A stretch of DNA of 64,000 nucleotides from assembly GCA_903871605.1 (NCBI GenBank), contig CAIQHF010000036.1, positions 62,001-126,000 on the forward strand, in the 5' to 3' direction. Shown here piece after piece: positions 51,155-63,197 of this stretch. The notes under the pieces are model-generated. The model was not told the DNA's origin. It made no database searches and saw only the letters and a program-made list of their open reading frames with translations. Source of the stretch: an uncultured Sphingomonadaceae bacterium. Its GTDB lineage: Bacteria; Pseudomonadota; Alphaproteobacteria; Sphingomonadales; Sphingomonadaceae. How positions within the stretch are numbered: position 1 is the stretch's first letter; each line of letters starts with the position of its first letter. The position numbers and the translations under genes are program-made.

Positions 51155-53229
51155 CAGTCGATCGCTCCGTTGGCCGGCGCCTGACCATTCTCGGCGGATT
51201 CCACGGGCGGCGCCGCGGCGGTGGCGGCGGCGACCGGCGGCGGCGTCGCCGCATTCTCCTGCGCGCTAACGTCGCCTTCGTCGGTCGTCGTGTCCGGCGT
51301 CGCAGCCTTGGCCTGCGCGGCCGCCCACGCGGCGCGCTCGCCCTTCATCCGCGTCGCGATGTCGCCGCCCCAGCCGGGTTGCATCTTGGCGAGCGTATCG
51401 AGCGCGCGCTGCTTGTCATAGAGGAAGGTGAAGGCGTCGCGCGCCACGCCCGCGGCAAAGGTGCCGTGACCGGCATGCTCCATGATGAAGCCCGCGGCGT
51501 AGCGCGGTTGCTCGACCGGGGCGAAGGCGATGAACAGCCCATGGTCGCGCAGCTTCCATTCGCCCGTGGTGCCGCTGGTGCGCCCGGCGCGGCGATCGGC
51601 CTCGCTGATGTGGTGGACCTGCGCCGATCCGGTCTTGCCGCCCATGTCGATTCCCGGCAGCTGGATCCGCGCACCGCCTGCCGTGCCGCCCGGGCCGACG
51701 ACGGCACCCATCGCCTCGTGGATCAGGCGAAGATGCGCAGGATCGATGCCGAGCGGTTCGGCGGGCTGGTCGTGCTTGCGGTGGACGAGCCGCGGCACCA
51801 GCGCACGGCCGCTCGCGATCCGCGCCGCCATCACCGCGATCTGCAGCGGGTTGACGAGCGTATAGCCCTGGCCGATCGCCGAGTTGAGCGTATCGCTGAC
51901 CGTCCAGTCCTTGTGATAGCGCTTCATCTTCCATGCCGGGTCGGGCACGGTGCCGAAGCGCTGCGAGGAGACGGGGAGCGGGAACTTGTCGCCGAGACCC
52001 AGCCGCTTAGCCATCGCCGCGATCCTCGTCGTGCCGATCCGGCGCGCCATGGTGTAGAAATAGATGTCGCAGCTCTGCTGGATCGCGCGGTGCATGTCGA
52101 CCGAGCCGTGGCCGCTATGCTTGTAGCAGTGGAAGGCGCTGTTGCCGACCTTGTAGGTGCCCGTGCACAGCACATGGTCGTCGGGCGAGATGCCCGCCTC
52201 GAGCAGTGCCAGCGCGTTCATCGGCTTGACCGTGGAACCCGCCGGATAGAGGCCCTGCAGCGCCTTGTTGACGAGCGGGAGATGATCGTCAGCCGCCAGC
52301 ATGTCCCATTCGTCGTGCGTGATGCCGCGCGAGAAGCTGTTGGGGTCATAGGCGGGCATCGACACCATCGCGAGGATGTCGCCATTGCTGCAGTCGATCA
52401 CCACGCCCGAACCCGATTGGTCGCCCATCCGTTCGGCGACATATTCCTGCAGGCCGGCGTCGATCGTGAGCTGGAGCGTCTTGCCGGGCGATTCCGGCTG
52501 GGTGGTGAGCTCGCGGACGAGCTTGCCACGCGCGGTCACTTCCGCGCGCTTGGCGCCGGGCGAGCCGCGCATGTAGAGATCGAACGTCTTTTCGAGGCCT
52601 TGTTTGCCGATCTTGAAGCCGGGGGTGATCAGCAGTGGGTTCTTGTCGCGCTTGTAATCGTCGACCGACGCCGAGCCGACATAGCCGACCAGGTGCGCGA
52701 CCGCGGCGCCTGCCGGATAGAGCCGCGAGAAGCCGCGCGCCGGGACGACGCCGGGCAGGTCGGGCAGCCGCAGGTTGATCGCGGCGAACCGCTCGTAATC
52801 GAGATCCTCGATCACCTGGACGGGCTGGAATCCCGCCGCCTTGACGAGATTGTCGCGAAGCTGCTGGACGTCGTCGGGCGATAGGCCGAGAATCTGCTCG
52901 AGCAACGCGATCTCGGCATCCTTGTTCTCGAGCAGATCGGGGATGAGATCGACGCGAAAGTCCGAGCGGTTGACCGCGATCGGCTTGCCGATGCGATCGA
53001 CCATCCAGCCGCGGCGCGGCGGGATCATCGTCGAGCGCGCGCGGTTGCTCTCCGCGAGCGCGGCGTAGCGATCATTCTCGACGATCGTCAGCCACGCCAT
53101 CCGCCCGGCGAGCATCAGCCCGACGCCGCCCTGTATCGCGCCCAGCGCGAGCGTCCGCCGGGTGAAGGAAAAGCTCTGATGCGCCTCGGTGACGAGCCGG
53201 GGAGGGCGTTTGCGACGACCGAACCTCAT
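51154..53229 (-). CDS. mrdA: Penicillin-binding protein 2 (elongation transpeptidase)
   Basis: 691 aa. One N-terminal membrane anchor (residues about 28-50) precedes the PBP dimerisation domain and the transpeptidase domain, with Ser in LYPAGSTVKPMNAL, the SxN-type motif QQSCDIYFYTMAR and MGGKTGSAQVHH. It crosslinks lateral-wall peptidoglycan with RodA. An Ala/Pro/Thr-rich C-terminal tail of about 60 residues is a common lineage-specific extension. Overlaps rodA. The start lies close to mreD. Confidence 0.97.
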   Translation of the reverse strand: MRFGRRKRPPRLVTEAHQSFSFTRRTLALGAIQGGVGLMLAGRMAWLTIVENDRYAALAESNRARSTMIPPRRGWMVDRIGKPIAVNRSDFRVDLIPDLLENKDAEIALLEQILGLSPDDVQQLRDNLVKAAGFQPVQVIEDLDYERFAAINLRLPDLPGVVPARGFSRLYPAGAAVAHLVGYVGSASVDDYKRDKNPLLITPGFKIGKQGLEKTFDLYMRGSPGAKRAEVTARGKLVRELTTQPESPGKTLQLTIDAGLQEYVAERMGDQSGSGVVIDCSNGDILAMVSMPAYDPNSFSRGITHDEWDMLAADDHLPLVNKALQGLYPAGSTVKPMNALALLEAGISPDDHVLCTGTYKVGNSAFHCYKHSGHGSVDMHRAIQQSCDIYFYTMARRIGTTRIAAMAKRLGLGDKFPLPVSSQRFGTVPDPAWKMKRYHKDWTVSDTLNSAIGQGYTLVNPLQIAVMAARIASGRALVPRLVHRKHDQPAEPLGIDPAHLRLIHEAMGAVVGPGGTAGGARIQLPGIDMGGKTGSAQVHHISEADRRAGRTSGTTGEWKLRDHGLFIAFAPVEQPRYAAGFIMEHAGHGTFAAGVARDAFTFLYDKQRALDTLAKMQPGWGGDIATRMKGERAAWAAAQAKAATPDTTTDEGDVSAQENAATPPPVAAATAAAPPVESAENGQAPANGAID

Positions 53230-53239
53230 GGCTTCGCGA

Positions 53240-53779
53240 TCAGTCCGAGGCGCGGATCTTGCCGGTTGCCAACCGCCAGCGGTCGAGGATCGCGCACAGC
53301 CGCCCGATGATCGGGAAGCACAGCACGCTGGCGACGATCTGCGGGATCACGAGACGCACGGGTGCCGCACCGCCGGTCCAGCAGGCGATCGCCCAGGCGC
53401 ACAGGATCGCCAGCGCGATCGCGGTCGCGGCAAGCAGCCATTCCTGCCAATAGTCGCGCCAGAGCAGCCTCACTTCCACCATGTCGGCGAGCATCAGGCA
53501 CGCCGTCCAGGTCACCATTCCCGTGCCCAGCGTCTGCCCGGTCAGCAGATCGTCGGCAAGGCCGAGCGGCAGGCCAACCCAGGCCGGCCACAATTCGGGT
53601 CGTAGCAGACGCCACGCCAGCAGCATCAGCAGCCCGAACGGCGGCCAGGCCGGCGACAGCGCCACTGTCGGCAGCAGCGCGATCGCGGAGCCGGCCAGCG
53701 TCGAGACCACGGGCACCAGCTTAGCGCGCGTCTCGATCGCGCGTGTCGGCGGGGCGGAACTGCGCGGCGGCGCCATCAA
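53240..53779 (-). CDS. mreD: Rod-shape protein MreD
   Basis: 179 aa with four to five hydrophobic helices (AGSAIALLPTVALSPAWPPF, ending CFPIIGRLCAI). The motif LPLGLADDLLTGQTLGTGMV is typical of MreD. It links MreC to the elongasome. Overlaps mreC by 4 bp (ATGA), and mrdA starts 11 bp after it. Confidence 0.93.
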   Translation of the reverse strand: MMAPPRSSAPPTRAIETRAKLVPVVSTLAGSAIALLPTVALSPAWPPFGLLMLLAWRLLRPELWPAWVGLPLGLADDLLTGQTLGTGMVTWTACLMLADMVEVRLLWRDYWQEWLLAATAIALAILCAWAIACWTGGAAPVRLVIPQIVASVLCFPIIGRLCAILDRWRLATGKIRASD

Positions 53780-54672
53780 TGCCGGCCGCTATGTTGTGGC
53801 GGCGGCGCTATCGGCGGCGGCGGCAAGCCCGCGAACGCCTGCTCGACCATCGCATAGTCGAGCTGGCTGGGATTGGCGAGCGGCCAGGCGACCGCAACAT
53901 CGCCCTCCTTGCGCACCACGACCGCGACCGGCACGTCGGGGGGATAGAGGCCGCCGGTGCCCGAGGTCAGCACGATGTCGCCACGGTTGAACGGGTTTCC
54001 ACCGGCGCCCAGCGGCCGGAGCTCGATCGAGCCATCGCCGCGCCCCGCCGCGAGCGCGGGCATGCCGCCCCGTGCCATGCGGACGGGCACGACGCTGGCA
54101 TTGTCGGTGATCAACAACACGCGCGACGCGATCGCACCGGCATAGACGACATGGCCGATCAACCCCTCGGCCGAGCGCACCGGCTGGCCGGGCCGCACAC
54201 CCTGGTTCGATCCTGCGTCGAGCGTTGCGTAGCGGCGGCTGCTCACCCCGGTCGATCCGACGATCCGCGCCACCGCGACGGTGGCGGGTCGGTTGTCGAC
54301 CAGCCTCAGCGTTCGGCGCAGCCGGTCATTCTCGAGCGCGAGGATTCGCAGGCGCACCAATGCGCGGCGATCGGCGTCGAGTTCGCGCGCCATCGCGACA
54401 TTCTTCGAGCCGGCGGCGACATAGGCGGCGACACCATCGACCATATCGCCCACGCCGCGCACCATGCCGCGCTCGAGCGAGGAGATCGGCGTTGTCGCGT
54501 CGAGCGCGGCGCCGCGCACCGCGGCGAAGCCGTCTGGGTCGACATGCGCGATCGCGATCAGCCCCAGCCCGACGAGCATCCCCGTCACCGCGACGACATA
54601 GGAGAGGAACAGCCCGTATTGCGCGCGACGGGAGAAGCCCGGGCGCCGGTTCCGGGTCGGCGCCTTCATCAC
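53776..54672 (-). CDS. mreC: Rod-shape protein MreC
   Basis: 298 aa. One N-terminal membrane helix (YGLFLSYVVAVTGMLVGLGL) is followed by a coiled coil (AMARELDADRRALVRLRILA) and a periplasmic beta-domain (GSTGVSSRRYATLDAGSNQG, TSGTGGLYPPDVPVAVVV). It scaffolds PBP2 and connects it to MreB. Lies 13 bp after mreB. Confidence 0.95.
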   Translation of the reverse strand: MMKAPTRNRRPGFSRRAQYGLFLSYVVAVTGMLVGLGLIAIAHVDPDGFAAVRGAALDATTPISSLERGMVRGVGDMVDGVAAYVAAGSKNVAMARELDADRRALVRLRILALENDRLRRTLRLVDNRPATVAVARIVGSTGVSSRRYATLDAGSNQGVRPGQPVRSAEGLIGHVVYAGAIASRVLLITDNASVVPVRMARGGMPALAAGRGDGSIELRPLGAGGNPFNRGDIVLTSGTGGLYPPDVPVAVVVRKEGDVAVAWPLANPSQLDYAMVEQAFAGLPPPPIAPPPQHSGRH

Positions 54673-54685
54673 CGCACCTCTCGCG

Positions 54686-57640
<2,955 letters not shown>

Positions 57641-57757
57641 TCTCGCGACCGTGGGCTGAGCGGGCGAGAGGATAAAGCGGCGAGCCTTGATCCATGTGAA
57701 TCGCCGGAACCGCAGCAAGATCAGTGGGTTGCTTAAGGGCATATTGAAGGAAAACCC

Positions 57758-58105
57758 ATGGTCTATTCGAGAGCCGCGGCGCGGCGTGACGAACGGAGGA
57801 ACCAGCGTTTCCCCACGAATTTTGCGGCTACGCTCATCGTCGATCGCAAACCCATGCTGGTCAGGGTCGGCGATATTTCGCGGCTTGGCGCGATGCTCTA
57901 CGCAGCCGGCCTGCCCGGCGTCGGCACCGAGGTGGTGCTTGCCGGGCAGGCCTTCGATGTCGTCGCAACTGTCGTATGGCGGACCGACGAGGCGTGCGGC
58001 TTGAGTTTCCACCGCGATGTCGAGCCGCTCGAAGTCGTCCGGCAGAATGTGCCCGAGATGGATGCGTTCAGGAAAATGGGCGGCGGCTGGCGCAGCAGAC
58101 GGTGA
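57758..58105 (+). CDS. PilZ domain protein
   Basis: 115 aa. The c-di-GMP binding signature is present: RRDERRNQRFP (RxxxR) and DISRLGAML (DxSxxG-like), followed by a beta-barrel (VVATVVWRTDEACGLSFH). A single-domain PilZ protein, likely a c-di-GMP receptor acting on motility or surface behaviour. The partner is unknown. Lies 117 bp after mutL with its own start context. Confidence 0.88.
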   Translation: MVYSRAAARRDERRNQRFPTNFAATLIVDRKPMLVRVGDISRLGAMLYAAGLPGVGTEVVLAGQAFDVVATVVWRTDEACGLSFHRDVEPLEVVRQNVPEMDAFRKMGGGWRSRR

Positions 58106-58156
58106 CGGCGAGGCGGATCGTCGAACGCGATCTCGCCTCGGCTGCCGTTCCCGGTC

Positions 58157-59698
58157 TCACCCCGTCATCGCGTCCGGCGCGCGCCGGCCGCGCGTGACCA
58201 TCAGCTTGTTGAGCGCGTTCACATAGGCGCGCACGCTCGCCACCATCGTGTCGTGGTGTGCGCCGGTGCCGCGCGTCGTGCGGCCATCCTCGGAAAGCAC
58301 CACCGACACCTCGGCCTGCGCGTCGGTGCCGCCGGTGACCGCGTGGACCTCATAGCGCTCCATCGCCGAGGCATCGTGCGGCACCAGTTCGCGGATCGCG
58401 TTGAACAGCGCGTCGACAGGGCCGTTGCCGCGCGTCGCCGCGGTCTTCTCCGTGCCGTCGATCTCGAGCGTCAGGATCGCGCGCGCGGGGCCCGTGCCGC
58501 AGTGGATCTCGACATCCTTGACCTGGATCCGGTCGTTGCCGCGCACCACCTCGTCGTCGACCAGCGCGACGATATCCTCGTCGAACACCGCCTTCTTGGC
58601 GTCGGCGAGCGCCTTGAAGCGCACGAACGCATCCTGAAAGGCATTGTCGCCGAGATCATAGCCCAGCGCCTCGAGCTTGGCACGGAACGCCGCGCGGCCC
58701 GAATGCTTGCCCATCACCAGGTTCGAGGTCGACACGCCGACGCTCTCGGGCGACATGATCTCATAGGTCGAAGAGTCCTTGAGCATCCCGTCCTGATGGA
58801 TGCCGCTCTCGTGCGCGAAGGCGTTGGCGCCGACGATCGCCTTGTTGGGCTGGACCTGGAACCCGGTCACTGCCGAGACGAGGCGCGACGAGCGCGTGAT
58901 CTCGGTCGAGACGATGTTGGTGCGATAAGGCATCACGTCGCCGCGCACCCTGATCGCCATCGCAATCTCCTCGACCGCGGCGTTGCCGGCGCGCTCGCCA
59001 ATGCCATTGATCGTCGATTCGACCTGGCGCGCGCCGGCCATCACCGCCGCCAGCGTGTTGGCGACGCCCAGCCCCAGGTCGTTGTGGCAATGCGTCGAGA
59101 AGATCGCCTTGTCGGCATTGGGGACGCGGGCGATCATGTCGCGGAACAGCGCGCCGTAGGTTTCGGGCGTGGCGTAGCCGACCGTGTCGGGCAGATTGAT
59201 CGTCGTCGCGCCCGCGCGGATCGCGGTCTCGATCGCGCGCGCCAGGAAATCGGGCTCGGTACGCGTCGCGTCCTCCGCCGACCATTCGACATCCTCGCAC
59301 AGGTTGCGGGCATGGCCGACGGTGCGCTCGATCGCCGCCATCACCTCTTCGGGCGTTTTGTTGAGCTTGACCTTCATGTGCAGCGGCGAGGTTGCGATGA
59401 AGGTGTGGATACGCGGACGGCGGGCATGTCTGACCGCTTCCCAGGCGCGATCGATATCGGCGGTCGCGGCGCGCGCAAGACTGGCGATGATCGCGCGATC
59501 GGCATGTCTGGCGACTTCGCGCACCGCCTCGAAATCACCTTCGGATGCGATCGCGAAACCGGCCTCGATAATATCGACGCCCATCGCCTCGAGCTGGGCT
59601 GCGATCTTGAGCTTCTCCTCGAGGTTCATCGAGCAGCCGGGCGATTGCTCGCCGTCGCGCAGCGTGGTGTCGAAGATCAGGATGGTATTGTCGGTCAT
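58157..59698 (-). CDS. leuA: 2-isopropylmalate synthase LeuA
   Basis: 513 aa from the ATG at 59698 ([20 protein letters not shown]). The frame extending to 59905 has no ribosome site. The catalytic barrel includes the [11 protein letters not shown] start and the metal-binding [13 protein letters not shown]. The C-terminal regulatory domain ([31 protein letters not shown]) carries leucine feedback. It makes the first committed step of leucine synthesis from 2-oxoisovalerate, itself made by the ilv genes downstream in this window. No attenuator-like Leu-rich leader peptide is seen in the 298-bp upstream gap. A 7-bp hairpin (59821-59838) is the only structure noticed there. Confidence 0.97.
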   Translation of the reverse strand: MTDNTILIFDTTLRDGEQSPGCSMNLEEKLKIAAQLEAMGVDIIEAGFAIASEGDFEAVREVARHADRAIIASLARAATADIDRAWEAVRHARRPRIHTFIATSPLHMKVKLNKTPEEVMAAIERTVGHARNLCEDVEWSAEDATRTEPDFLARAIETAIRAGATTINLPDTVGYATPETYGALFRDMIARVPNADKAIFSTHCHNDLGLGVANTLAAVMAGARQVESTINGIGERAGNAAVEEIAMAIRVRGDVMPYRTNIVSTEITRSSRLVSAVTGFQVQPNKAIVGANAFAHESGIHQDGMLKDSSTYEIMSPESVGVSTSNLVMGKHSGRAAFRAKLEALGYDLGDNAFQDAFVRFKALADAKKAVFDEDIVALVDDEVVRGNDRIQVKDVEIHCGTGPARAILTLEIDGTEKTAATRGNGPVDALFNAIRELVPHDASAMERYEVHAVTGGTDAQAEVSVVLSEDGRTTRGTGAHHDTMVASVRAYVNALNKLMVTRGRRAPDAMTG

Positions 59699-59996
59699 GG
59701 CGTCACTCCGCGCCCGATCGCGGCTCGGCGGGTCGGGCAAAATCCGGTCGTCTTGAAGCCCGTATGCCGGGCGGCGATCTTCCCTTAGGCGGCGGCACGG
59801 ACCAAGCCCGCACGCAAGCGACGCGCCTAAGGGCGCGTAAGTCGAAGCAGGGGAAGGCGAAGCGCCAGCGTCATCGGGCGAACGAATGCGATAGCGGCGC
59901 GGCAAAGTCCAGCAATTTTCGAAGCGAGCGCCACGTTAACCGGCGGGAAATGCTTTGCGGCGAATCTCAGCGCTTTGTTTTGCTTGGAGTTTCGTG

Positions 59997-60407
59997 ATGA
60001 TCCGTCTGACCTACATCAGCACGGCGCGCGGCGATCTGGACGAGATTGCGATCGCCGCATTGTTGGCCGCCTCACGGTGCCACAACCAGCGCACCGGATT
60101 GAGCGGGCTGCTCCTGTATGACGGCGTGCGATTTCTCCAGGCGCTGGAAGGCGAAGCCGAGCCATTGCTGGCGACCTTCGCGCGCATCAAGGCCGATCCG
60201 CGTCACCGCGCCTGCGTCGAACTCGGCCGTGCCGAGGTCGCGGAGCGCGCTTTCGGCGACTGGGACATGGCATGGCAGCAGGTCGCGACGGCGGGGAGCC
60301 GCGGAACATTGGTCGACACGGTCGACCGGCTGGTCGCGCAGGTGCCCGATCCGAACACTCGCGCGCTGTTCACCAGCTTCGCGCGGCTCGATCGCCACGC
60401 CGCCTGA
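59997..60407 (+). CDS. BLUF-domain blue-light photoreceptor
   Basis: 136 aa from the ATG with GGAG upstream. BLUF hallmarks: RLTYISTARGDL with the flavin-proximal Tyr, NQRTGLSGLLLYDGVRFLQA with the key Gln, and LEGEAEPL. A C-terminal helical cap of about 40 residues follows and there is no fused output domain, so it would signal by protein-protein contact. It binds FAD and responds to blue light. Divergent from leuA and convergent with the yceI-like gene (3-bp gap). Confidence 0.92.
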   Translation: MIRLTYISTARGDLDEIAIAALLAASRCHNQRTGLSGLLLYDGVRFLQALEGEAEPLLATFARIKADPRHRACVELGRAEVAERAFGDWDMAWQQVATAGSRGTLVDTVDRLVAQVPDPNTRALFTSFARLDRHAA

Positions 60408-60410
60408 CGC

Positions 60411-61025
60411 TCAGGGCTGCAGCACGAATGCAGCCGCGATCGTCAATTCGACATGATCGGAGACGAGCGCCTCCAGCTTGGTGACGCCGAACTGGCTGCG
60501 CTCGAGCATCATCCGCCCGTCAAAGCCGATCGTCGCCACCTTGCTCATCGGATTGGCACCCGCGCCGCGGAAGTGGACGCGCATCTCTGCCGGCCGGGTG
60601 ACGCCGTGAAGCGTCAGATTGCCCTCGACCATGGCGAGCCCCTGTGGGCCGGGGGTCACCTTGGTCGAGACGAAGGTCGCGGTCGGGAAACGCTGCGCAT
60701 CCAGCCAGTCGGCGGAGTTGAGTTCACCGTCGAGCTTGGCGCTGGTGGTATGGATCGAGGCGATCGGGATCGTCACCGACAGCTGTGTCGCGGCGGGCTT
60801 GGCGGGGTCGATCATCAGCGAACCCGACGCCTGCGACAGAAAGCCGCGGAAGATCGAAAAACCCATATGATCGACCGCGAAGATCACCTGCGTATGATCG
60901 GGCTCGACCGCATAATTACCCGCGACGATCTTGCTTGGATTGGGCATGGCGGGCGCGGATGTCGCCACCTGCGCGACCGCGCTTGTGGCGAAAAGGGCGG
61001 CGGCGAGGAGGGGCAGGGGACGCAT
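60411..61025 (-). CDS. YceI-family periplasmic protein
   Basis: 204 aa with a cleavable signal peptide (PLPLLAAALFATSAVAQ). The mature part follows the YceI lipocalin-like fold: NYAVEPDHTQVIFAVDHMGF, FRGFLSQASGSLMIDPAKP, FPTATFVSTKVTP and EGNLTLHGVTRPAEMRVHF. YceI proteins bind isoprenoid or amphiphilic ligands in the periplasm. The physiological role is usually unknown. Monocistronic. Confidence 0.93.
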   Translation of the reverse strand: MRPLPLLAAALFATSAVAQVATSAPAMPNPSKIVAGNYAVEPDHTQVIFAVDHMGFSIFRGFLSQASGSLMIDPAKPAATQLSVTIPIASIHTTSAKLDGELNSADWLDAQRFPTATFVSTKVTPGPQGLAMVEGNLTLHGVTRPAEMRVHFRGAGANPMSKVATIGFDGRMMLERSQFGVTKLEALVSDHVELTIAAAFVLQP

Positions 61026-61126
61026 CGGCAGACTCCGTGATCATGTGGTGCCGACCCCTAGCGGGGCGATACACGTAGCGGATAGCAGGAATATGCCGAT
61101 GCGATCGTTCGAGGAAGTTGGTTAGA

Positions 61127-61213
61127 TGGACTTCTCCCCGGCGGAAGCCGGGGCTCAGAGGGTCGCGCTCAACGCCCAAATCCAGGGGCCCGGCATCCGC
61201 CGGGCACCCAATG
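61127..61213. repeat. Bipartite palindromic intergenic repeat downstream of ilvC
   Basis: Two GC-rich hairpins: CCCCGGC-GGAA-GCCGGGG at 61137-61154, and GCCCGGC-ATCC-GCCGGGC near 61189-61206. They are joined by about 35 bp and end just beside the ilvC stop. The layout is the same as the element at 62258-62336. Such bipartite palindromes recur between genes in sphingomonads. A transcription-terminator effect for ilvC is possible. Confidence 0.5.
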
Positions 61214-61215
61214 AT

Positions 61216-62238
<1,023 letters not shown>

Positions 62239-62257
62239 TCATTCCCTTTTCGGCGCT

Positions 62258-62336
62258 GTCGTTCCCCCGCTAAAGCGGAGCCCCAGGCCCGGCCGTTGGA
62301 TCTGGGCCCCCGCCTGCGCAGGGGTACAATGGATGG
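62258..62336. repeat. Bipartite palindromic intergenic repeat between ilvN and ilvC
   Basis: Contains CCCCGC-TAAA-GCGGAG-like and CCCCGCCTGCGCAGGGG-like palindromes around GATCTGGGCCC. It resembles the element at 61127-61213 in having two hairpins about 25-35 bp apart. Common intergenic repeat style in Sphingomonadales. It may stabilise mRNA ends or cause partial termination between ilvN and ilvC. Confidence 0.5.
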
Positions 62337-62341
62337 TGAAC

Positions 62342-62857
62342 TCAGGCGGCCTCTCGTCCGCGCGACATCGCCGCGACACCGGTGCGCGCGACCTCGACCA
62401 GGCCCACCTCGCGCATCAGCTCGCAGAACTTGTCGATTTTATCCGGATTTCCCGTAACTTCGAAGACGAAGCTCGAAATCGTACTATCGACGACGCGCGC
62501 GCGATACACCTCGGCAAGGCGCAGCGCCTCGATACGATGATCACCCGTGCCCACCACCTTGACCAGCGCCAGTTCGCGCTCGATGTGCGGCCCGAGTTCG
62601 GTGAGGTCGGTAACCCGGTGCACCGGCACCAGCCGGTCGAGCTGCGCGATGATCTGATCGATCACCGCGGGCGGCCCGTAGGTCACGATCGTGATCCGGC
62701 TGACCGCATGATCCTCGGTGATGTCGGCGACGGTCAGCGACGAGATGTTGTAGCCGCGCGCGGTGAACATCCCCGCGATCCTCGCGAGGATCCCCGCCTC
62801 ATTGTCGACGACGATCGACAGCGTGTGCCGCTCGGCGGCCTGTTCCGTGATATGCAT
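62342..62857 (-). CDS. ilvN: Acetolactate synthase small (regulatory) subunit IlvN/IlvH
   Basis: 171 aa from the ATG at 62857 (MHITEQAAERHTLSIVVDNE). The upstream extension overlaps the small gene and was not chosen. The N-terminal ACT domain is EAGILARIAGMFTARGYNIS, then SLTVADI, and the C-terminal domain shows ERELALVKVV and VFEVTGNPDKIDKF. It activates the large subunit and confers valine feedback. A 4-bp gap separates it from the 62862 gene. Confidence 0.96.
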   Translation of the reverse strand: MHITEQAAERHTLSIVVDNEAGILARIAGMFTARGYNISSLTVADITEDHAVSRITIVTYGPPAVIDQIIAQLDRLVPVHRVTDLTELGPHIERELALVKVVGTGDHRIEALRLAEVYRARVVDSTISSFVFEVTGNPDKIDKFCELMREVGLVEVARTGVAAMSRGREAA

Positions 62858-62861
62858 CGTT

Positions 62862-63197
62862 TCAATCCTTCTCGGGGGCGAGCAGGATGTTGCCGACCAT
62901 GCCGAAATGCCAATAAGCGCGGCCATCCTCGTCGTGGCGGGGATAGCTGATATTCACCACGGTAAAACCGAATCCTTCGAGCACCTTGGATACCGTTTCT
63001 CCCGCATAGCGCGAGGATAGCTTGAGTTTGTCGAAGGACTCGTCGCCGATCGCCGCGGGCCGGTCGAGATGGACCACCCAGTCCGAGAAGGCGGGCGAGC
63101 CTTGCGCGGTCCAGCCTTCGAGGTCCGCCGTGCCGCCATTATAGCGCTGGAAGTCGAACGGCTCGGCGACGTGGACGATCAGGCGTGTGCGCGGCAT
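62862..63197 (-). CDS. Small hypothetical protein inside the ilvB-ilvN operon
   Basis: 111 aa between ilvB and ilvN with no spacing to either (the start codon touches the ilvB stop). It reads as a compact alpha/beta protein (MPRTRLIVHVAEPFDFQRYN, GFTVVNISYPRHDEDGRAYW) with no recognised family. The tight coupling suggests co-translation with ilvB. I cannot infer a function beyond a possible link with branched-chain amino acid synthesis. Confidence 0.7.
   Translation of the reverse strand: MPRTRLIVHVAEPFDFQRYNGGTADLEGWTAQGSPAFSDWVVHLDRPAAIGDESFDKLKLSSRYAGETVSKVLEGFGFTVVNISYPRHDEDGRAYWHFGMVGNILLAPEKD

Noticed and set aside
51379-52884. 501-aa plus-strand frame opposite mrdA
   Set aside because: Antisense shadow. 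The minus strand is a textbook PBP2 with STVK, SCD and KTGS motifs.
58253-59788. 511-aa plus-strand frame opposite leuA
   Set aside because: Antisense shadow rich in Arg/His/Asp. LeuA motifs on the minus strand are decisive.
59699-59996. Possible leucine attenuator or riboswitch before leuA
   Set aside because: No Leu-rich leader peptide, no recognised riboswitch pattern and no terminator with T-run. Only a 7-bp hairpin is present.
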